Source: Xylocopa sonorina
Lineage: Eukaryota; Arthropoda; Insecta; Hymenoptera; Apidae
Length of the DNA: 64,000 nucleotides
Direction of reading: 5' to 3'
Assembly (NCBI RefSeq): GCF_050948175.1
Contig: NW_027490137.1
Span: 1,426,001 to 1,490,000, forward strand
Part shown: positions 1-10,700 of the stretch, in pieces
Layout: each line of letters opens with the position of its first letter
Position numbering within the stretch: position 1 is the stretch's first letter
Notes under the pieces: generated by a model
Told to the model about the DNA's origin: nothing
Seen by the model: only the letters and a program-made list of their open reading frames with translations
Database searches by the model: none
Program-made: the position numbers and the translations under genes

Positions 1-2516
1 AACGCGACACTTCCATGCTAGGATACAGCGTTTGCAGATGTCTCCGTATCGAAGCAACAGAGTTCTAATGCTTCTTAGATCGTGAAATCGCATCCCATTT
101 CTATGTTTCGTGATAAGATATAATATTCATTGCGAATTGTCATGTATACCTCGTATTCACTTCAAAAGAATGTAAATGCGACACATCCTTGGTAGGAAAT
201 AGCGTTTGCAGATGTCTACGTATCGAAGCAATAGATTTCTAATGCTTCTTAAAACGCGATATCGCATCTCATTTCTATGTTTCATGATAAGAAATAATAT
301 TCATTGTGCAGTGTTTTCTCTACATCGTATTCACCACAAAAGAATGTAAATGCGACACTTCCTTGCTAGGAAATATAGTTTCCAGATGTCTAGGTATGGA
401 AGCAATTGAGTTCTAATGTTTCTTAAAACATGATATCGTTTCACATTTCTATGTTTCATGATAAGATATAATTGTCATTTAGAAGTGTTGTGCACACCAA
501 GTCTACACTTCAAAAGAATGTAAATGCCACACTTCCTTGCCTGGAAATAGCGCTTCCAGATGTCTACGTATCGAAGCAATAGGGTTCTAATTCTTCTCAA
601 AAAGCGATATCGCATTTCTTTTCTATGTATCATGATAAGATATAATATTCTCTTCGAAGTGTCATGTATACCACGTATTCACTTCAAAAGAATGTAAATG
701 CGACACTTCCTTGCTAGGAAATAGCGTTTGCAGATGTCTACGTATCGAAGGAATTGAGTTCTAATGCATCTTAAAACGCGATATCGCATCTCATTACTAT
801 GTCTCATGATAAGATATAATATTCATTGTGGAGTGTTATGTATACCTCGTATTCACTTCAAAAGATTGTAAATGCGACACTTCCTTGCTGGGAAATAACG
901 TCTGCAGATATCTACGTATTGTAGCAACAGAGTTCTAATGCCTCTTAAAAGCCGATATCGCATCTCATTTCTATGTTTCATGATAAGATATAATATTCAT
1001 TGCGAAGTGTCATGTATACCTCGCATACACTTAAAATGAATGTAAATGCGATACTTCCTTGCTAGGAAATAGCGTTTGCAGATGTCTACGTATCGTAGCA
1101 ATAGAGTTCTATTGCTTCTTAAAACGCGATATCGCATCTCACTTCTACGTTTCATGGTAAGATATAATATTCATTGTGGAGTGTTATGTATACCATGTAT
1201 TCACTTCAAATGGACGTAAATGCGACACTTCCTTGCTAGGTAATAGCGATGGCAGATGTCTACGTATCCAAAGCAGTAGAGATCTAATGCTTCATAAAGC
1301 GCGATATCGCATCTCATTTCTATGTTTCATGATAAGATATAATGTTCATTGCGAAGTGTCATGTATAACTCGTATTAACTTCAAAAGAATGTAAATGCGC
1401 CACTTCCTCGCTGGGAAATTTTGTTTGCATGTGTCTACGTATCGAAGCAATGGAGTTCTAATGCTTCTTAAATCGAGATGTCGTATCTCATCTCTATGTT
1501 TCATGATAAGATATAATATGCATTGCGAAGTGTCATGTATACCACGTACTCACTTCAAAAGAGTGTAAATGCGACACTTCCTTGCTAGGAAATACCGATT
1601 GCAGATGTCTACGTACCGTAGCTATAGAGATCTGATGCTTCTTAAGTCGCGATATCGCATCTCATTTCTATGTTTCATGATAATATTTAATATTCATTGC
1701 GAATTGTCATGTATACCTCGTATTCACTTCAAAAGAATGTAAATGCGACACATCCTTGGTAGGAAATAGCGTTTGCAGATGTCTACGTATCGAAGCAATA
1801 GATTTCTAATGCTTCTTAAAACGCGATATCGCATCTCATTTCTATGTTTCATGATAAGAAATAATATTCATTGTGCAGTGTTTTCTCTACATCGTATTCA
1901 CCACAAAAGAATGTAAATGCGACACTTCCTTGCTAGGAAATAGTGTTTCCAGATGTCTAAGTATGAAAGCAATTGAGTTCTAATGTTTCTTAAAACATGG
2001 TATCGTTTCACATTTCTATGTTTCATGATAAGATATAATTGTCATTTAGAAGTGTTGTGCACACCAAGTCTACACTTCAAAAGAATGTAAATGCCACACT
2101 TCCTTGCCTGGAAATAGCGCTTCCAGATGTCTACGTATCGAAGCAATAGGGTTCTAATGCTTCTCAAAAAGCGATATCGCATTTCTTTTCTATGTATCAT
2201 GATAAGATATAATATTCTCTTCGAAGTGTCATGTATACCACGTATTCACATCAAGAGAACGTAAACGCGACACTTCCATGCTAGGATACAGCGTTTGCAG
2301 ATGTCTCCGTATCGAAGCAACAGAGTTCTAATGCTTCTTAGATCGCGAAATTCGCATCCCATTTCTATGTTTCGTGATAAGATATAATATTCATTGCGAA
2401 TTGTCATGTATACCTCGTATTCACTTCAAAAGAATGTAAATGCGACACATCCTTGGTAGGAGATAGCGTTTGCAGATGTGTACTTATCGAGGCAATAGTG
2501 TTCTAATGCTTCTTAA
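1..2516 (+). repeat. 174-bp satellite array, left segment (about 14 monomers)
   Basis: Head-to-tail monomers, recognised by the recurring landmark TGTAAATGCGACACTTCC at 171 (variant), 345, 519 and so on, spaced 174 bp. Each monomer also carries CAGATGTCTACGTATCG, the palindrome GCGATATCGC (for example 778-787) and GATAAGATATAATATTCATT. All copies face the same way. The last monomer is cut inside CTTCTTAA by the transposon that starts at 2517. Monomer blocks recur here: about 131-680 returns at about 1699-2247 (offset 1568 bp), and 1-218 returns at 2264-2480 (offset 2263-2264 bp). No gene is present. Confidence 0.97.
2513..2516. other. Target-site duplication TTAA, left
   Basis: TTAA directly before the left terminus CACATTG. 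It pairs with the TTAA at 4743-4746. Removing the element and one TTAA restores a normal monomer reading through CTTCTTAAAACGCGATATCG. Confidence 0.88.
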
Positions 2517-2532
2517 CACATTGAGGACGGGG
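2517..2532 (+). repeat. Left terminal inverted repeat of the TTAA element
   Basis: CACATTGAGGACGGGG matches the reverse complement of 4727-4742 at 14 of 16 positions; the differences are at position 8 and at the innermost base. Confidence 0.85.
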
Positions 2533-2917
2533 CGCTGCACGTTCAACACGCTCTCACGGATCGCAGATTTTCGAACGCTCCAAAAACATGCTTGGCATGT
2601 GACAGGAAGTGGATACGCATTTTACTTAATTTGTATTTAGTATTTTTAAATAATACTATACATATAGTTCATATATCTGTATATCTGTTTTCATTACATC
2701 TATGCGTCATTTCGCTTCTTTTATAGAGGGCTAATTCATAAAATAAATTTTTGTTATCAATTATCAGTAACAGGTTGATCGAAAATATAGATAGTTCTCA
2801 AAAAACCGTTACCTTCCAATTTTAAAACACGAAGTTTGAAATTCTAAAATGCAGATCAATGAAACACTTTATAAGATACGATACGTACGACGATCCGCAC
2901 AGATCAGCCGGCAATGG
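2533..2917. other. Left interior of the TTAA element, non-coding
   Basis: AT-rich unique sequence between the left terminal repeat and the nested LTR. I see no ORF with family features, no RNA gene and no satellite homology. The short overlapping ORFs that begin near 2849 run on into the LTR and are chance. Confidence 0.6.
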
Positions 2918-2921
2918 CTAT
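2918..2921. other. Target-site duplication CTAT of the nested LTR, left
   Basis: CTAT directly before TGTCACGTC. The matching CTAT is at 4519-4522, directly after ACGTTACA. Confidence 0.8.
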
Positions 2922-3709
2922 TGTCACGTCACGGGTCGCGAAAACTTATCGTTTACCGGGAGCGACACGCAGCCTCGAACGGTTCGGCTCGCGGAATTGC
3001 GACGAAGACCGGGTTCTTTCTGGCTCGCGAAACACGTATCAAAAGGCACGAACGCGGATAAGAAAATATGACCTTACCTTTGATGTCTTGACAGCTGCTA
3101 ATATTTAGTACCCTTGTTGCAGGTATCGTCGTCGGCACGGATCGCCCTCAGGTATAATCCCTGCGTACGGTCGGTGAGGCGTGATTGTCAGCGGGACGAG
3201 TACCCAGGTGGGCTGACCTCGGGGATGGATCGGCTCGGTCAAGTGGATCGGCGATGGATGCGGCGGTGCGGGACGGCTGTCCGATCGGCGTGCGGCGGAA
3301 GATAAGACGTTGCAGTGGTATTGCACTCGGCTGTACCAACGTATCCGCTCACAAGTGAACGCAAGTAGATCTTCCTTCCCGCGGCGAGTTCGTTTAGTTG
3401 TACCGGAATGACGCATTCGAGTCGGTTTCCAAAAGTCCAGATACGGGTCCACTAGGCGGCGGTCCGCTCTAGTTTACCGGTCTAGAAATATGGAAATTCG
3501 ACGAGTGTCCTAGCTCTAGCCTCGCTGTGGGTCGATGCAGCTAAGCGGCGGTCGGCTATAACTGATCGATTACCAAGTTTGACTAAAGTTCGGAGCTTGT
3601 GAATGTTCTTGAAGACGCGTGAACTCGTGGAAGACTTCGCAATGAATGAATTTATAATAATAATAAGGCAAGGAATATTTAGAATGATGAGGATTGTAGT
3701 ACTGGTAAA

Positions 3710-3715
3710 AATAAA
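3710..3715 (+). promoter_or_regulatory. Possible LTR polyadenylation signal AATAAA
   Basis: AATAAA lies within AATAAAGTATATTCTAAAT, a 19-base stretch shared with the second LTR at 47798-47816. Conservation in two otherwise divergent LTRs makes it a candidate R-region polyadenylation signal if the LTR reads on the plus strand. LTR orientation is not certain. Confidence 0.4.
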
Positions 3716-3866
3716 GTATATTCTAAATAAAACTAAGCTTACACTGATACTTCCCTATGCTAAAGTTGACTAAGTACTAGGATACGATAATTAGAGTTTA
3801 GAATAAGGACTTGAATTGAATTAGAGTTTAAGTTGAAATAGTAAGATTGGATTATGATAAAGGAGT

Positions 3867-3944
3867 GCTCGCTTGGAGCGAATGGCTCGAACTAGAGATT
3901 GGATTTGAGGGAGGTCCGCTCGCTTGGAGCGGATGACTCGTACT
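3867..3944 (+). repeat. Short direct repeat inside LTR 1
   Basis: A 27-base unit beginning GCTCGCTTGGAGCG occurs at 3867-3893 and again at 3918-3944 (51 bp apart) with about three mismatches. It is not seen in the second LTR, so it is private to this copy or subfamily. Confidence 0.7.
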
Positions 3945-4518
3945 GACTATCAGCTCGCGGGCCCGCGACCTCCTCGGATCGCGGGGCGCGCGAGTCGCAG
4001 GACCCCAGAGTGGGGTGGACGCTCGGCCCACGGAGTGGGGTGGATGGTCGTGGCAGGGCGCGCGCGTTCGGCGTGAGCCGCGCGCGTCGGGCGCTTCACT
4101 TACTTCTTATTAGGATTAATTATGATCTTAAAAATTAGAATAACACATGAAACGCCTTATGCTAGGTTGTGTGTGTTGTGTCGTGTGCGTACATGGAGTG
4201 TCGTGTGCTTAAGTTCTAGGATTCACTTAATTATAATTATAATGATATGCAAAGTATGGGTACGGGTGCGTAACGGCGGGCGACTCTTCCTGATACGTGG
4301 AATGGTCCTCGTGCGGAGGCTGTGGCTCGCTCGTGCTCCAGCTGTCTGGAAGGCACGCGTCGTAGCGCGGTCGTGTGGTCCAACTCCTGGTTGCGGGGGT
4401 GGCTGCCTTAGCTCGGCGATCGTATACTCGGCAAGCTCGTCTTTGTGGTGGCGACAGGCGATGCGTGTGGCTCTGCCAGGGGGTGAAGGAGGTACCGCGA
4501 GGTACGGCGGACGTTACA

Positions 4519-4522
4519 CTAT
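4519..4522. other. Target-site duplication CTAT of the nested LTR, right
   Basis: CTAT directly after the LTR end ACGTTACA, matching 2918-2921. Confidence 0.8.
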
Positions 4523-4726
4523 AATGACTGCTTTTTCTTAAATTTAAGGAATGATTCAGTTGTTTCGCTTTGGTTTCGGAATGCGAGAGACTTCGATACC
4601 ATCGTAACGTAACAGAAACATTTGCATCTCCTTGCTCAGTTGCCGACAGAATAAAAAAAACGTGAAAGCTAGATACATTGTGACCCGTTCGCAACGTTTA
4701 GTTTTCTAAAAACGAGATATCTCGTC
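4523..4726. other. Right interior of the TTAA element, non-coding
   Basis: AT-rich sequence between the nested LTR and the right terminal repeat. GTGACCCGTTCGCAACGTT (4680-4698) is a diverged direct copy of the terminal block GTCACCCGTCCGCAATGTG (4724-4742), so the subterminal region is repeated. Between them, ACGAGATATCTCGT (4712-4725) is a perfect 14-base palindrome. Subterminal repeats of this sort are typical transposase-binding regions, though that role here is inference. Confidence 0.6.
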
Positions 4727-4742
4727 ACCCGTCCGCAATGTG
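4727..4742 (-). repeat. Right terminal inverted repeat of the TTAA element
   Basis: ACCCGTCCGCAATGTG; its reverse complement matches 2517-2532 at 14 of 16 positions. It is followed by TTAA. Confidence 0.85.
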
Positions 4743-4746
4743 TTAA
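4743..4746. other. Target-site duplication TTAA, right
   Basis: TTAA directly after CAATGTG; the satellite resumes mid-monomer as TTAAAACGCGATATCGC. Confidence 0.88.
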
Positions 4747-7700
4747 AACGCGATATCGCATCTCATTTCTATGTTTCATGTTAAGATATAATATTCATTG
4801 CGTAGTGTCATGTATAACTCGTATACACTTCAAAAGAACGTAAATGCGACGCTTCCTTGCTAGGAAGTAGCGTTTGCAGATGTCTACGTATCGAAGCAAT
4901 AGAGTTCTAATGCTTCTCAAAACGCGATATCGCATCCCATTTCTATGTTTCATGTTAAGATATAATATTCATTGCGAATTGTCATGTATACCACGCATAC
5001 ACTTCAAATGAATGCAAATGCGACACTTCCTTGCTAGGAAATAGCGTTTGCAGATGTCTACGTATCGTGGAAATAGAGTTCTAATTCTTCTTAAAACGCG
5101 ATATAGCATCTCATTTCTATGTTTCATGATAAGATATAATATTCATTGCGAACTGTCTTGTATACCTCGCATACACTTCAAAGGAATGTAAATGCGTCAC
5201 TTCCTTGCTAGGTAATAGCGTTTGCAGATGTCTACGTATCGTAGCATTAGAGTTCTAATGCTTCTTCAAACGCGATAGAGCATCTCATTTCTATGTTTCA
5301 TGATAAATCGCAAACACTTCAAATGAATGTAAATGCGACACTTCCTTTCTAGGAAATAGCGTTTGCAGATGTGTACGTATAGTAGCAATAGAGTTCTAAT
5401 GCTATTTAAATCGCGATATCGCATCTCATTTCTAAGTTTCATGATTAGATATAATACTCATTGTGGAGTGTCATGTATATCTCGTATTCACATCAAAAGA
5501 ATGTGGATGCGACACTTCCTTGCTAGGAAATACCGATTGCAGGTGTCTACGTATCGTAGCTATTGAGTTCTGTTGCCTCTTAAACCGCGATCTCCAATCA
5601 CATTTCATGATAAGATATAATATTCACTGCGACGTGTCATGTATACCTCGTATTCAATTCAAAAGAATGTAAATGCGAAACTTCCTTGCTAGGAAATAGC
5701 GTCTGCAGATGTCTACGTATCGTAACAATAGAGCTCTAATGCTCCTTAAATCGCGATATCGCATTTCCTTTCTATGTTTCGTTATAAGGTATGATATGCA
5801 TTGGGGAGTATTAGGTATACCTCGTATTCACCTCAAAGGAATGTAATTGCGACACTTTCTTGCTATTAAATAGCGTCTGCAGATGTCAACGTATCGTTGC
5901 AATAGTGTTCTAATGCTTCTCAAAACGCGATATCGCATCTCACTTCTATGTTTCATGATAAGAGATAATATTCATTGCGAAGTTTCATGTATACCTCGTG
6001 TTCACTTCAAAAGAATGTAAATGCGACACATACTTGCCAGGAAATAGCGTTTGCAGATGTCTCCGTATCGAAGCAATAGAGTTCTAATGCTTCTTAAAAT
6101 GAGACGTCGCATCTCATTTCTATGTTTCACGATAAGATACAATATTCAATGCAAAGTGTCATGTATACATCGAATTCTCTTCAAAAGAATGTAAGTGCGA
6201 CACTTCTGTGCTACGAAATAGCGTTTGCAGATGTCTACGTATCGTAGCAATAGAGTTCTAATGCTTCTTAAAACTCGATATTGCATCTCATTTCTATGCT
6301 TCATGATAAGATACAATATTCATTGCGAAGTGCCACTTATACCTCGCATACACTTCAAATGAATGTAAATGCGACACTTCATTGCTATGAAATAGCGTTT
6401 GCAGATGTCTACGTATCGAAGCAATTGTGTTCTAATGCTTCTTAAAACGTGATATCGCATCTCACTTCTATGTTTCATGATAACATACAATATTCTTTGC
6501 GAAGTGTCATGTATACCTCGTATTCACTTCAAAAGAATGTAAATTCGACGCTTCCTTGCTAGGAAATAGCGTTGGCAGATGTCTACATATCGTAGCAATA
6601 GTGTTCTAATGCTTCTTAAATCGCGATGTCGCATATCATTTCTATGTTTTATGATAACATATAATAGTCACTGCGAAGAGTCATGTATACCTCGTATTCA
6701 CTTCAAAAGAATGTAAATGCGACACTTCCTTGCTAGGAAATAGCGTTTCCAGATATCTACCTATCGAAGCAATAGGGTTCTGAAGCTTCTTAAAATGGGA
6801 TATCGCATCTCATTTATATGTTTCATGATCAGGTGTAATATTCATTGCGAAGTGTCATATATACCTCGTATTCACTTCAAAAGAATGTAAATGCGACACT
6901 TCCCTGCTTTTAAATAGCGTTTGCAGATGTATACATATCGAAGCAATAGAGGTGTAATGCTTCTTAAAACGGGATACCGCATCTCATTTCTTTGCTTCAT
7001 TATAAGATATAATATTGATTGCGAGGTGTCACTTATACCTCGCATACACTTCAAGTGAATGTAAATACGACACTTCCTTGCTAGGAAATAGAATCTTCAG
7101 ATGTCTATGTATCGAAGCAATAGAGTGCTAATCCTTCTTAAATAGCGATATCGCTTTTCATTTCTATGTTTCATGATAAGATACAATATTCTTTGCGATG
7201 TGTCATGTGTACCTCGTATTCACTTCAAAAGAATGTAAATGCGACACTTCCTTGTTTGGAAATAGCGTCTGCAGAAGTCTACGTATCGTAGCAATATAGT
7301 TCTAATGCTTCTTAAACCGCGATATCGCACCTCCCTTCTATGTTTCATGATAAGTATTAATATTCATTGCGAAGTGTCGTGTGTACTTGGCACACACGTC
7401 AAATGAATGTAAATGCGACACTTCCTTGCTAGGAAATAGCTTTTGCAGATGTCTACATATCGAAGAAATATGGTTCTAATGCTTCTTAAATCGAGATACC
7501 GCATCCCGTTTTAACGTTTCACGATAAGATATAATATTCATTGTGGAGTGTTATGTATACCTCCTACTCACTTCAAAAGAATGTAAGTGCGACACTTCCT
7601 TGCTAGGAAATAGCGTTTGCAGATGTCTACGTGTCGAAGCAATAGTGTTCTAATGCTTCTTAAAACGCGATATCGCAACTCATTTCTATGTCTCTTGATA

Positions 7701-10700
7701 AGATATAGTATTCATTGCGAAGTGTCATGTATACCTTGTATTCACTTTAAAAGAATGTATATGCGACACTTCCATGCCAGGAAATAGCGTTTGCAGATGT
7801 CTACGTATCGTAGCAATAAAGTTCTAATGCTTCTTAAAACGTGATATCGCACCTCACTTCTATGTTTCATGATAAGATATAATATTAATTGCGAAGTATC
7901 AAGTATACTTCGTATTCACTTCAAAAGAATGTAAATGCGACACTTCCCTGCTATTAAATAGCGTTTGAAAATGTCTACACACCGTAGCAATAGGGTTCTA
8001 AGGCTTCTAAAAACAAGATATCGCATCTCATTTCTATGTTTCATGATAAGATATAATATTCATTGCGAAGAGTCATGAATACCTCGCATACACTTTAAAT
8101 AAATGTAAATGCGACACTTCCTCTCTAGGAAATAGCGTTTGCAGATGTCAACGTATCGAAGCAATAAAGTTCTAATGCTTCTTAAAACGGGATACCGCAT
8201 CTCTTTTCTATGTTTCATAAAAGGATATAATATTAATTGCGAAGTGTCATGTATACCTTGTATTCACTTCAAGAGAATGTAAATGCGACACTTCCTTGAT
8301 ATTAAGTAGCTGTTGCAGATGTCTACGTATCGCAGCAATAGATTCCTGATGCCTTTTAAATCGCGATATCGCATCTCATTTATATGTTTCATGACAAGAT
8401 ATAATACACATTGTGGAGTGTTATGTTTACCTTGTACTTACTTCATAAGAATGTAAATGCGACGCTTCCTTGCTAGGAGGTAGCGTTTGCAGATGTCTAC
8501 GTATCGTAGCATTAGAGTCCTACTGCTTCTCAAAACGCGATATCGCATCTCATTTATATGTTTCATGATAAGATATAATATTCCTTGCGATGTGTCATGT
8601 ATACCTCGCATACACTTCAAATGAATGTAAATGCGACACTTCCTTCATAGGAAATAGCGTTTGCAGATGTCTACGTATCGTAGCATTAGGATTTTAATGC
8701 TTCTCAAAACGCGATATCGCATCTCATTTGTATGTGTCATGATAAGATGTAATATTCAATGCGAAGTGTCTTCTATACCTCGCATACACTTCAAATGAAT
8801 GTAGATGCGACACTTCCTTGCTAGGAAATTGCGTCTGCAGATATCTACGTATTGTAGCTGTAGAGTTCTAATGCTCCTTAAAAGGCGATATCGCATCTCA
8901 TTTCTATGTTTCATGATAAGATATAATATTCATTGCTAAGTGTCATGTATACCTCGCATACACTTCAAATGAATGTAAATGCGACACTTCCTTGCTAGGA
9001 AATAGCGTTTGCAGAAATGTGCGTATCGAAGCAGTGGAGTTCTAACGCTTCTTAAAACGCGATGTCGCATCTCATTTCTATGTTTCATGATAAGATATAG
9101 TAATCATTGTGTAGTGTTATGTATACCTCGTATTCACTTCAAAGGAATGTAAATGGGACACTTCCTTGCTCTTAGATAGCGTTTGCAGATGTCTACGTAT
9201 TGTAGCAATAGAGTTCTAATGCTTTTTAAATCACCATATCGCACCTCATTTCTATGTTTCATTATAAGATATAATATTCATTGCGGAGTATCATGTATAC
9301 CTCGTATTCACATCAAAAGAATGTAAATGCGACACTTCCTTGCTAGGAAATAGCATTTGCAGATGTCTACGTATCGAAGCAATAGAGTTCTAATCCCTCT
9401 TAAATCGCGATATCGCATCGCACTTCTGTTTCATGATAAGATATAATATTCATTGTGGAGTGTTATGTATACTTCCTATGCGCTTCAAAAGAATGTAAAA
9501 GCGACACTTCCTTGCTAGGAAGTAGCGATTGCAGATGTCTCCGCATCGAAGCAATAGAGTTCTAATGCTTCTTAAAACGCGAAATCGCTCCTCATTTCTA
9601 TGTTTCATGATAAGATATAATATTCATTGTGGAGTGTTATGTATGCCTCGTATTCACTTCAAAATAATGTAAATGCAACACTTCCTTGCTAGGAAATAGC
9701 GTCTGCAGTTGTCTACGTATCGAAGCAATAGTGTTCCAATGCTACTTAAATAGCAATATCGCACCTCAATAGTACGTTTCCTGATAAGTTATAATATTCA
9801 ATGTGCAGTGTTATGTATATCTCGTCTACACTTCAAAAGAATGTAAATGCGACACTTCCTTGCTAGTAAATAGCGTCTGCAGACATCTACGTATCGAAGC
9901 AACATAGTACTAATGCTTCTTAAAACGAGATATCTCATCTCAGTTCTATGTTTTATGATAAGATATAATATTCATTGTGCAGTGTTATGTATACCTCGTA
10001 TTCACTTCAAAAGAATGTAAATGCGACACTTCCTTGCTAGGAAATAGTGTTATCAGATGTCTACGTATTGAAGCAATAGAGTTCTAATGCTTCTTAAAAC
10101 GCGATATGGCATCTCATTTCTATGTTTCATGATAAGATATAATATTTATTGTGCAGTGTTATGTATATCTCGTCTACACTTCAAAAGAATGTAAATGCGA
10201 CACTTCCTTGCTAGGAAATAGCGTCTGTAGATGTCTACGCATCGAAGCAATAGAGTTCAAATGCTTCTTAAAACGCGATATCGCATCTCATTTCTATGTC
10301 TCATGATAAGATATAATACTCAATGCGAAGTGTTATGTATTCCTCGTCTACACTTCAAATGAATGTAAATGCGACACTTCCCTTCTAGGAAATAACAATT
10401 CCAGGTGTCTACGTATCGAAGCAATAGAGTACTAATGCTTCTTAATTTGCGATATCGCATCTCATTTCTATGTTTCAGGATATGATATAATACTCATTGC
10501 GATGTGTAATGTATACCTCGTATTCACTTCAAAAGAATGTAAATGCGACACTTCCTTGCTAGGAAATAGCGTTTGCAGATGCTTACGTATCGTAGCAATA
10601 CAGTTCTAATGTTTCTTAAAACGCGATAACGCATCTAATCTCTATGTTTCATGATAAGATATAATATTCATTGCGATGTGTCATGTATACCCTGTATTCA

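Larger units (their letters stand above)
2922..4518 (+). mobile_element. Solo LTR 1 (1597 bp), nested in the TTAA element
   Basis: The segment starts TGTCACGTC and ends GACGTTACA, has the TG...CA termini of LTRs, and is flanked by a 4 bp duplication CTAT. A Gypsy (Ty3) or related LTR family with 4-6 bp duplications is the likely class. It is a relative of the LTR at 47308-48726: shared patches include the first nine bases, a pyrimidine-AG block about 200 bp in (AG at 3121-3122), a block ending GAGTTCGTTTA, AATAAAGTATATTCTAAAT (3710-3728), GCGACCTCCTCG and a GTGTGTTG-rich block near the 3' end. The two differ greatly elsewhere. No primer-binding site or internal region follows, so it is a solo LTR left by LTR-LTR recombination. 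It is GC-rich compared with its surroundings. ORFs within it (3105-3452 minus, 4122-4541 plus, 4227-4694 minus) have no recognisable domain. The inverted termini match over nine bases with one mismatch, so a DNA transposon with 4 bp duplications is the alternative. Confidence 0.75.
2517..4742. mobile_element. TTAA-flanked non-autonomous DNA transposon (piggyBac-like), split by a nested LTR
   Basis: The element begins CACATTGAGGACGGG and ends CCCGTCCGCAATGTG, which are inverted repeats of 15 bp with one mismatch. The flanks are TTAA on both sides (2513-2516 and 4743-4746), and the surrounding satellite has a single TTAA at that place (CTTCTTAAAACGCG), so the insertion duplicated TTAA cleanly. 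TTAA duplication is the hallmark of the piggyBac superfamily; the superfamily label rests on this and not on a transposase, because none is visible. Without the nested LTR and its extra CTAT, the element is about 625 bp and too short to encode a transposase, so it is a MITE-like deletion derivative. The interior (2533-2917 and 4523-4726) is AT-rich and has no convincing ORF. Confidence 0.85.

Noticed and set aside
2849..3452. Overlapping ORFs at the junction of the TTAA element and LTR 1
   Set aside because: They overlap in several frames, cross the LTR boundary and contain no recognisable domain; GC-rich sequence alone explains them.
4122..4694. 139-residue plus-strand and 155-residue minus-strand ORFs
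   Set aside because: They lie opposite each other in the 3' part of the LTR, run past its end, and show no retroelement protein motif.
2517..4742. A piggyBac transposase gene
   Set aside because: Only about 625 bp remain without the nested LTR, and no transposase-like reading frame is seen.
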